In this document: positions 1-5,082 of the stretch, in pieces
How the letters are laid out: each line of letters opens with the position of its first letter
Numbering within the stretch: position 1 is the stretch's first letter
Origin: Thermoplasmata archaeon
GTDB taxonomy: Archaea; Thermoplasmatota; Thermoplasmata; Lutacidiplasmatales; UBA184
Assembly: GCA_030043835.1 (NCBI GenBank)
Contig: JASHWY010000219.1
Location: forward strand, 1-5,082
Direction of reading: 5' to 3'
Length of the DNA: 5,082 nt
Notes under the pieces: model-generated
Database searches by the model: none
What the model saw: only the letters and a program-made list of their open reading frames with translations
What the model was told of the DNA's origin: nothing
Position numbers and translations under genes: made by a program

Positions 1-1486
1 CGACCGTGCCGGAGAGGGAGATCGGCTCGTCCACGACGGCGTTGGCGATCGCGACGACGGAGGTGAGCGAGAGCGGAGCGACGACCCGGACCGTCGCGTT
101 CACGGAGCGGTTCAAGCCGTCGGCGTCGATCGCCCATCCGGTCGCGGTATAGTTGCCGGGGTTCGAGTAGACGGGCTCGAACGTCCAGTTGGGCCCGGGG
201 GTGGCGGAGCAAAGGTCAACGTCCTCCCCGCTCGCGAGACACGCCCCCTGGAACGGCGCCGTGCCGAACCCGGGCTCAGCAACGAGGTCGATCGGGAGCG
301 CCTCACCGGCGTAGCCGACCGGCGCGCCGGGGTCGATCGACACCTCGGGGGGCGGGCGAATCGTCGTCGTGGGGAGCGACGCCGAGGCCCAAGAGTATCC
401 GTTCGAGACGTTCGCCGTCGGGGTGACCGTCCCCGGCGAGGGGAACGAAAGGTTGGCGGTGCACGAGACCGAAGCCCACCCCGACGGAAGCGATGCGGTC
501 GAGCAGGGGACGCTGACCGGGGCAAGCCCCGACCCCCGTTCGAAGGTGGCGTTGTACGGAATCCCGGCGGCTCCCGTCGCGTTCACGACCGCGCTCACCG
601 TCCCTCCCGCATCGAGGACGGTCGGGGTGACCTCTCCCGCCTCGACCCGCGTCGCCTCGGCGACGAGACGTACGGTCGTCGTTGCGGAGGTGAGCGTATC
701 CCCGCCGACCACCGCGGTCGCGTAGACGCTCAGGTTCGCGTCGGGAGCTCCCGGGGCTGCCTTCACCACCGGCGTCGATCCGTTCTGAGCGTCCGAGACG
801 AACGACCATCCGCTCCCCGATAGATTCCAGGAGTACTCGACCGCGAGGGGGGACGGGGTACCGACCCCGGTCACTGCGGTCGCGGTGAGCGGGATGGGGG
901 CGCCGGGAGCCCCTGCCACGGTCGGTTGGGTCGGTCCGACCTTCACGCTGTCGACGAGCGCCACGTACTCGAGCGATAGGTTCGTCCCGTTCTGGACCGT
1001 GGCGATTTGGTACCCGGTGGGGATCGGCTTCGCCGGAGCGATCGCGATCGACCCGTACGGGCCGTACCATGTCGTGCACAGATCGGGTCCCAACAGGCCC
1101 GAACTGCACGTGGTGGGCGGGGGGGTGATCTCGAGAGAGAAGCCTCCGGTGGCGTTCGATGCGAACGTGCCGTTCAGCTCGTTGCACTCCACGCCGACTA
1201 CGGCGCCGGTCGACGCATTCTCCCCTACCGCCTCCATCTCGACCTCGTAGGAGAGCGGTAGGTTCCCGGTGGCGTTCCCCGGCAGAGGGCCGCCGAGCAC
1301 GACGACCGAACCCGTGTAGAGGGAAGGTTCGACCGGACCCGGGCACGAGCCGGGCTGGGGCGGAGGGGCCGCTCGCGCCGAGCCGGACCCCGCCGAGAGT
1401 CCCGCTCCGAGCACGACGACGAACAACACCACGGTGAACGCCCCGGCGACGGGGCCACTTTTACGCGCGACTCGGAGGACGGACAC
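1..1486 (-). CDS. Exported N-glycosylated surface protein with PKD/Ig-like domains (3' end beyond window)
   Basis: My translation from the GTG at 1486 stays open for 495 codons to the window edge, so the C-terminus is missing. Residues 1-12 carry R5, R8 and K9. Residues 13-33 are hydrophobic, and an A-R-A at 37-39 makes a plausible signal peptidase site, so the protein is probably exported. The rest is Gly/Ala/Thr/Val/Pro-rich and beta-like. Residues of about 378-471 resemble a PKD domain, with a GNYTATGWAIDADG-type strand at 444-457. Residues of about 182-276 look Ig/PKD-like, 277-376 is a weaker similar unit, and a further unit begins near 472. Residues 40-181 I do not recognise. Seventeen of 22 Asn lie in N-X-S/T sequons and there are eight Cys, which fits a glycosylated, disulfide-bonded envelope protein. 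Only four Lys are present. The specific role (S-layer, adhesin, or stalk of a secreted enzyme) cannot be told without the C-terminus. The start is supported by GGAG five bases upstream and by the lack of an obvious in-frame start in the roughly 70 bases upstream that I read. Confidence 0.85.
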   Translation of the reverse strand, partial: MSVLRVARKSGPVAGAFTVVLFVVVLGAGLSAGSGSARAAPPPQPGSCPGPVEPSLYTGSVVVLGGPLPGNATGNLPLSYEVEMEAVGENASTGAVVGVECNELNGTFASNATGGFSLEITPPPTTCSSGLLGPDLCTTWYGPYGSIAIAPAKPIPTGYQIATVQNGTNLSLEYVALVDSVKVGPTQPTVAGAPGAPIPLTATAVTGVGTPSPLAVEYSWNLSGSGWSFVSDAQNGSTPVVKAAPGAPDANLSVYATAVVGGDTLTSATTTVRLVAEATRVEAGEVTPTVLDAGGTVSAVVNATGAAGIPYNATFERGSGLAPVSVPCSTASLPSGWASVSCTANLSFPSPGTVTPTANVSNGYSWASASLPTTTIRPPPEVSIDPGAPVGYAGEALPIDLVAEPGFGTAPFQGACLASGEDVDLCSATPGPNWTFEPVYSNPGNYTATGWAIDADGLNRSVNATVRVVAPLSLTSVVAIANAVVDEPISLSGTV

Positions 1487-1491
1487 CCGGG

Positions 1492-1495
1492 CTCC
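1492..1495 (-). promoter_or_regulatory. Ribosome-binding site of the exported-protein gene
   Basis: On the minus strand GGAG is followed by the five bases CCCGG and then GTG. This spacing is normal for a Shine-Dalgarno site. It selects the GTG at 1486, which puts the basic N-terminus directly before the hydrophobic signal segment. Later in-frame GTG codons fall inside that segment and would destroy it. Confidence 0.55.
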
Positions 1496-1545
1496 GTCGG
1501 TCTCGTCCCACCCCGGACGAGGAGTGTCGGGAGAGCGGTGACGTG

Positions 1546-1554
1546 TTGTATAAT
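1546..1554 (-). promoter_or_regulatory. Putative archaeal TATA box (ATTATACAA) for the exported-protein gene
   Basis: The minus strand reads ATTATACAA, in a rare AT-rich patch within a strongly GC-rich region. It lies about 65 bases upstream of the GTG at 1486 and more than 100 bases downstream of the ThpR stop, so it is placed to start a new transcript. If transcription begins about 25 bases downstream, as is usual for archaeal TBP promoters, the leader would be roughly 40 bases and include the GGAG site. No convincing purine-rich BRE stands out. The opposite strand contains TATAAT here, but no gene on the plus strand follows it. Confidence 0.45.
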
Positions 1555-1607
1555 CGTATCGCCGCGAGCCGGCCCCACGCGGAAGGTGACCGGCCCTTAC
1601 GAACGAT

Positions 1608-1630
1608 CGGTCCCGCGCGGGGGCCGACCG
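1608..1630. repeat. GC-rich imperfect inverted repeat between thpR and the exported-protein gene
   Basis: The arms CGGTC (1608-1612) and GACCG (1626-1630) flank a region containing the perfect 10-base palindrome CCCGCGCGGG (1612-1621). It lies 34-56 bases past the ThpR stop and upstream of the TATA-like box. It could be a weak hairpin or an operator-like site. There is no T-run after it on the minus strand, so it does not look like an intrinsic terminator. In DNA this GC-rich such a palindrome may well be chance. Apart from this repeat and the promoter elements I see nothing else in the 177-base gap. Confidence 0.25.
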
Positions 1631-1663
1631 GCACCACCCCGAGCGGGCCGTCTACGCGACACT

Positions 1664-2251
1664 CTATCTCTCGCGACCGCTGGTCGTCGACCCTGCAACG
1701 TCGGCCGCCGGATCGACGCTGGGGCCCGAGGCTCCTCGGAGCGGGAACGCGGCTAGCGTACGGTGCGTGGCGCCCCGGGCGGAGAGCTCGCTTTCCTTGA
1801 GGACGAACTCCGCCACGCGTACGCGATGGGACGGCGGAGGAGCGAGAGCCCCCTCGAGAAGATCGCGTGCTCGACGGCGGTCGGCCGGAGAGCGGACCCG
1901 GAAGAGCGTCACGTGGGGATGGAACCGTTTCCGATCCTGCGGGAACCCTACGCTCGCGAGCGCCTCGCGGACGGTCTCGGCGAGCACCTCGACCGCCGCC
2001 CGCCCTTCGGTCGCACCGATCCAAACGACCCTCGGTCGTTCCGCGCTCGGGAACGCTCCGACCCCGTTGAGCTCGAGGTCGAACGGGGGGGCGGTCTCCG
2101 CCGCGGTCTTGAGCGCCGCGACGATCGACGCGCACCGTTCGGGAGCTACCTCCCCCAAAAACGCCAGCGTAATGTGCGCCGGGGCCGCCCCCGCCACGGA
2201 CCCGGCGTCGACCGCGACGAACAGCCGCACAGGGTCCGGAACGACTCCCAC
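1664..2251 (-). CDS. thpR: RNA 2',3'-cyclic phosphodiesterase, 2H phosphoesterase superfamily (ThpR/LigT)
   Basis: This 195-residue protein carries both signature motifs of the 2H phosphoesterases: H26-I-T28-L, followed by AFLGEV, and H113-V-T115-L. The two His and two Thr form the catalytic dyads. RLFVAVD (9-15), the VWIG strand (77-79) and a C-terminal LKES segment (about 151-154) match the usual fold. Family members hydrolyse 2',3'-cyclic phosphate at RNA ends to a 2'-phosphate and were first known as 2'-5' RNA ligases. The natural substrate in archaea is not settled. The protein is cytoplasmic, with no signal or membrane segment. The segment between RLFVAVD and the first His motif is only about 10 residues, against roughly 25-30 in well-known members, so the first helix region is shortened. 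Residues after about 172 form a Ser/Gly-rich tail. The start is a GTG three bases after the ATPase stop. A second GTG at 2230 (before RLFVAVD) is closer to the usual family N-terminus and remains possible. The family call is firm; the cellular role is not. Confidence 0.92.
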   Translation of the reverse strand: MGVVPDPVRLFVAVDAGSVAGAAPAHITLAFLGEVAPERCASIVAALKTAAETAPPFDLELNGVGAFPSAERPRVVWIGATEGRAAVEVLAETVREALASVGFPQDRKRFHPHVTLFRVRSPADRRRARDLLEGALAPPPSHRVRVAEFVLKESELSARGATHRTLAAFPLRGASGPSVDPAADVAGSTTSGRER

Positions 2252-2254
2252 CCT

Positions 2255-4825
2255 TTACGGGTTGGCCGGCGGCTGCCCTCGGGGCAGCGGCGTCGCGAGC
2301 GTCCAAACCTGCGCTCGATCCGAGCCGAGCCCGAGTCCTCGGAGCGTGGCGCGGACCCGACGGGCCCGTTCGGCATCGCCGACGAGGAAGAGGGAGAACG
2401 CCCCGTGCGCTTTGGCCTTCGCGACGCCGTGGCGGATCCGTTCCGGCCGCAGCGCTCCCGAGACCTCCGCCTCGACGTGCACGTCACGCCCCCCAAAAAA
2501 GCGCCACGCCCAACCGGATCGGGCCCGAGCGAGCACCGCGGCGAGCTCTCCGGGGGGAGCGTGACGCCGGTCGGCGGGGATCTGCCGAAACAGAGCGTCC
2601 GGGAGCGTCGTATCGTACCGGCCCTGTCGAAGGATCTCGAGCCGGTACCCGTGCCGGGCGAAGAGCCGGAACGCCCGGATGAGGAGCATCCGATGCTCGG
2701 CGCTCTCGCGCGTGGCCCCGGTCGGGGTCCCGAGGCCGAGGAGGCGCTCTCCCGCCGGGATGAGTCGGCAACCGTCGTCCGTCACCGAGACCCCCGCGCG
2801 CCCGACCCCTTTCGACCAGCGATCGGCGAGCGACACGGGGTCGACCTCCGGGCCGGGGAGGCGGTAGGCGGCGGCCACGACCTCCGACGGAGCGAGCGGT
2901 CGGCCCTCCTCCTCCGCGGCAAGGACCGCGAGCAGGAGACGTTCGTCGAGCGTCTCGGGGTCGCTCGGCTCGTCACCGAGGTTGGCCTCGCTCGGGAACC
3001 GGGCTCGCGTCGCTTCGACGGCGACCTTCCAGGCGTCCGGATCCGGGCGCTGTTCTTCGGGAGTAGCGGCGATAAGACGCGCACCCAAAGAATCTCCCGA
3101 CGTCGCGACCGCGTGCCCCGGGGGAAGCTCAGGAAGGAGACCCTCGGCCTCCGCGGTCGGGAGGCCGAGCCAGGCGCCGACGTCCCGGGCCGTAGGATGC
3201 GGGACCCGGAACGCGACGAACCCCGCGAGCGCTCCCGCGGCGGCGCTCCGCACCTCGGGGGGAAGCCGATCGGGGTACTGCGTCGCGACGAGGGTCCGGA
3301 TCCCGAACTTCCGGCTCTCGGTCAGAAGCTCGGCAACGAGCCGGGGCGAAAAGCCGTGCACCTCGTCGAGGACGAACAGGATCCGCGGAGGTTGCCGGAG
3401 AAGCTGAGCCTGCGCCGCGATGCCGAGGTAGACCCGGCCCAGCACGAGGGTTCCGGCGAACGCGGCGGCCTCGGGGCCGAGCGCGGCGAATGGGAGTCGC
3501 ACAAGCAGGGAGTCGCCCCCCGAGAGGAGCGATTCCACGGGTAGCCCTCCCTCGGCCGGGGCCAGGAGCTCCCCGAGCGCCGGAACGAGCACGACCTTCG
3601 AGAGGCGGGTCGCTGCGGACCAGAGGAATTCCGGGTTCCGGCGTAGGACCGGACCGAGCTCGTCCAGGAACCGGGCAAGGTCGACCCGTCGGGTCGCGAG
3701 CCGGGCCGCGTCCCGTCGATCCGCGCTCGTAAGGAGCCCGAATAGGTCGAGGAGCGACCCGTGGGACTCGATGACGAGGCGCACGAACGTATCGAAGATT
3801 CTCTCGAGACGGAACCCCCAGTAGAGGTCGGTGCCGTCCGGGGTGAGGCGTTTCAGCGCCGCGACCAGGTGGGCCGCCTCCCGCTCCCCGTCGGAGGCGA
3901 TCGGCGGCAGCGCCGATATCCCGGGGACCGGTCGCTCCGTCGCGTCGACGGCGATCGTTCGGTCGCGCGCTTCCGGGCAAAGGAGGCCGACGATCGCCGG
4001 GGCGAGATCGCCATGGAGATCGATCGTGACCACCCGTTCACGGGCCTCGATCGCTCCGGCCGCGCACCGAGCGAGATACGAGGTCTTCCCGGCCCCCGAG
4101 GCTCCGAAGACGATCGTGGGACCGAAGAGCGGTGTGGGCTCGACCGGGTCCGCGACCCCCGCGATTTCGGCGGTCGTCGCGGCCTCCACCGGGGAGCGGG
4201 CGATCCACGCCTCGGAGGGAAGCGCCCGGGGGCTACCTTGTCGCCATCCCCGAACGGCGCGTCGGGTAGGACGAGCCACCGCCAGGACCTTGAGGAGCTC
4301 TCCCCAGTCCCGAGCAAGCGCGATCGCCGTCGCGTCGAACCGAGCGTCGAGGTCCCGGTCGGATCCAGTGGCGACCCGAAAGCGGCGGGCCACGGCGATT
4401 CTGCCCAAGGGAGCTCGAACCCAGAACGTCTGCACTCCGAGCCACCCCTCCGATCCCAGCACGTTCCGATAGCTCGTTGCCTCGGGCGCCCACCCGGTCG
4501 GAGCCGGGGGCGTCCACGTTCCGGCCGAGTTCGGGACCAGGACGCCGAACCGATCCGAGGAGCCCGGCGGCGGCTTCGGCGACGGCGGGACGACCCCGGT
4601 CTCAAGCCTCGAAACGACCGTCGCGTCCGTTGCGGCCCGAACGGTTGCGACGAGCGCGGCGGGGCGTACCGTGAGCCATGGGACGGAATCGAGCGAGGTC
4701 GCCTCGAAGACGACGCCGGCGGGAGGGCGGGTCGCGGCGAGCGCGAAGGCGAGTGACCGGTAGAACCGCGCCCTCACCACCGGAGGAGCCCGAGGTCGGA
4801 TCGAGGCGACGTCGGCTTCGGTCAC
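2255..4825 (-). CDS. HerA/VirB4/TraG-type P-loop ATPase with C-terminal winged helix and PD-(D/E)XK-like nuclease segment
   Basis: The protein is 856 residues with a GTG start. Walker A is GASGAGKTS at 241-249 (K247, T248), followed by IDLHGD at 268-273, a strand typical of VirD4/TraG and HerA-like motors. Walker B is ILFVLDE at 482-488 (D487, E488), and ATQYP at 514-518 supplies the sensor-type Gln. A mainly helical insertion spans about 315-420, as in conjugative-coupling ATPases. Residues 1-230 resemble a VirB4-like N-terminal region. Residues of about 622-698 look like a winged helix ending in LIPAGERLLG. After that, PDALF (742-746), VHVEAEVSG (782-790) and K803/K805 are spaced like a PD-(D/E)XK or replication-relaxation-type core, with E-x-E in place of (D/E)-x-K. 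I see no membrane segments, unlike VirD4 couplers. The likely role is ATP-driven DNA movement or processing. The GTG at 4825 overlaps the upstream stop as GTGA. The frame stays open further upstream, but those residues are Arg/Pro-rich and lie over the preceding gene. The motor call is firm; the nuclease is inferred. Confidence 0.88.
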   Translation of the reverse strand: MTEADVASIRPRAPPVVRARFYRSLAFALAATRPPAGVVFEATSLDSVPWLTVRPAALVATVRAATDATVVSRLETGVVPPSPKPPPGSSDRFGVLVPNSAGTWTPPAPTGWAPEATSYRNVLGSEGWLGVQTFWVRAPLGRIAVARRFRVATGSDRDLDARFDATAIALARDWGELLKVLAVARPTRRAVRGWRQGSPRALPSEAWIARSPVEAATTAEIAGVADPVEPTPLFGPTIVFGASGAGKTSYLARCAAGAIEARERVVTIDLHGDLAPAIVGLLCPEARDRTIAVDATERPVPGISALPPIASDGEREAAHLVAALKRLTPDGTDLYWGFRLERIFDTFVRLVIESHGSLLDLFGLLTSADRRDAARLATRRVDLARFLDELGPVLRRNPEFLWSAATRLSKVVLVPALGELLAPAEGGLPVESLLSGGDSLLVRLPFAALGPEAAAFAGTLVLGRVYLGIAAQAQLLRQPPRILFVLDEVHGFSPRLVAELLTESRKFGIRTLVATQYPDRLPPEVRSAAAGALAGFVAFRVPHPTARDVGAWLGLPTAEAEGLLPELPPGHAVATSGDSLGARLIAATPEEQRPDPDAWKVAVEATRARFPSEANLGDEPSDPETLDERLLLAVLAAEEEGRPLAPSEVVAAAYRLPGPEVDPVSLADRWSKGVGRAGVSVTDDGCRLIPAGERLLGLGTPTGATRESAEHRMLLIRAFRLFARHGYRLEILRQGRYDTTLPDALFRQIPADRRHAPPGELAAVLARARSGWAWRFFGGRDVHVEAEVSGALRPERIRHGVAKAKAHGAFSLFLVGDAERARRVRATLRGLGLGSDRAQVWTLATPLPRGQPPANP

Positions 4826-5082
4826 GGCCCCGTCGCCGCACCGGCCCGAGCGACCAGCGCGTCGATCGCGGCGGCGAGAGCCGGGAGGCGGTTGATCGCG
4901 GCAAACGCACGAAGGGTGTCGGTCCCCACGAGCCGCGGGACGGGTCGGTCGCCTTCCCAAAGGCGGACGAGCCAGGCGAGTCGGCCGTCGGGGAGGCGGA
5001 GGAGGCGGGCCCACGGCCGGTACGGGCCCGCGAGGGGTAGGCGCACCGCCCCGAGCACGCACGCTCGGGGATCGGTCGGTCG
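4822..5082 (-). CDS. Unrecognised small or partial protein upstream of the ATPase (5' end beyond window)
   Basis: Eighty-six codons before a TGA (4824-4822) are open to the window edge, so the true start may lie outside. A GTG at 5058 would give a 78-residue protein. The visible part has a strand-like stretch rich in Trp, Leu and Arg (including PWARLLRLPDG and AWLVRLWEGD) and then an Ala/Leu-rich helix ending VARAGAATGP. This suggests a beta-hairpin plus helix fold. It contains no Lys, no signal peptide and no membrane helix. The stop overlaps the ATPase start by four bases, so the two are probably translationally coupled and may form a complex, with this protein as an accessory or adaptor. 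I do not recognise a family. Its regular hydrophobic pattern, compared with the Arg/Pro-rich composition of the same bases read in the ATPase frame, is the main evidence that it is real. Confidence 0.6.
   Translation of the reverse strand, partial: RPTDPRACVLGAVRLPLAGPYRPWARLLRLPDGRLAWLVRLWEGDRPVPRLVGTDTLRAFAAINRLPALAAAIDALVARAGAATGP

Noticed and set aside
303..1346. Minus-strand open frame of 347 codons
   Set aside because: Out of frame with the exported-protein gene; its product is Arg/Gly-rich, without a signal peptide or domain.
1608..1630. Intrinsic terminator after thpR
   Set aside because: The stem is short and imperfect and no T-run follows on the minus strand, so I list it only as an inverted repeat.
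1763..3544. Plus-strand open frame of 593 codons
   Set aside because: It lies antisense to thpR and the ATPase, both with clear motifs. Its product is Arg/Glu/Pro-rich with no domain, as expected of a shadow frame in GC-rich DNA.
3761..4756. Plus-strand open frame of 331 codons
   Set aside because: It is antisense to the N-terminal half of the ATPase, including Walker A, and is low-complexity Arg/Gly/Asp-rich with no motif.
2255..4825. Canonical VirD4 coupling protein or canonical HerA
   Set aside because: There are no N-terminal membrane helices as in VirD4, and no adjacent nurA, mre11 or rad50 gene is visible. The C-terminal domains differ from canonical HerA, so only the superfamily is claimed.
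4826..5062. N-terminal extension of the ATPase by 79 codons, from an in-frame start at 5062
   Set aside because: The added residues are Arg/Pro-rich and read over the upstream gene, whose own frame has a regular hydrophobic pattern. The GTG at 4825 gives a GTGA stop-start overlap and a VirB4-like N-terminus.
1..5082. tRNA, rRNA, CRISPR array, insertion sequence or attachment site
   Set aside because: I saw no cloverleaf, spaced direct repeats, transposase motifs or terminal inverted repeats on either strand.

Overview
The window is very GC-rich (by eye roughly two-thirds G+C or more), dense, and every gene I can support lies on the minus strand. Three things suggest an archaeon rather than a bacterium: a TATA-like AT patch just upstream of one gene, an exported protein in which most asparagines sit in N-glycosylation sequons, and a HerA/VirB4/TraG-type ATPase of a kind common in archaea. 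GTG starts and GC-rich codons throughout would fit a high-GC Thermoplasmata-like lineage, but this is an inference; no rRNA or other marker gene is present. The exported protein is not strongly acidic, which argues against a haloarchaeon.

Reading in the direction of transcription (right to left), the window opens with the 3' end of an unrecognised gene (4822-5082, cut by the window edge). It overlaps by four bases (GTGA) the start of an 856-residue ATPase (2255-4825). The ATPase has an N-terminal VirB4-like region, a complete P-loop motor, a probable winged helix and a C-terminal PD-(D/E)XK-like segment. Three bases after its stop begins a 2H phosphoesterase of the ThpR/LigT family (1664-2251). 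These three genes look like one translationally coupled operon.

A 177-base gap (1487-1663) follows. It holds a GC palindrome, a TATA-like box and a GGAG ribosome-binding site. From there a separate unit reads leftward off the window: a partial exported protein (1-1486) with a signal peptide, PKD/Ig-like beta domains, eight cysteines and 17 sequons. It is open to the window edge and is easily missed because longer-looking ORFs in other frames cover it.

The most interesting item is the ATPase with its own predicted nuclease-like C-terminus, tightly linked to a 2H phosphoesterase. It may be a single-chain DNA-translocating and processing machine analogous to HerA-NurA, or a mobile-element or defence component. 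The surface glycoprotein seems to be an unrelated neighbour.
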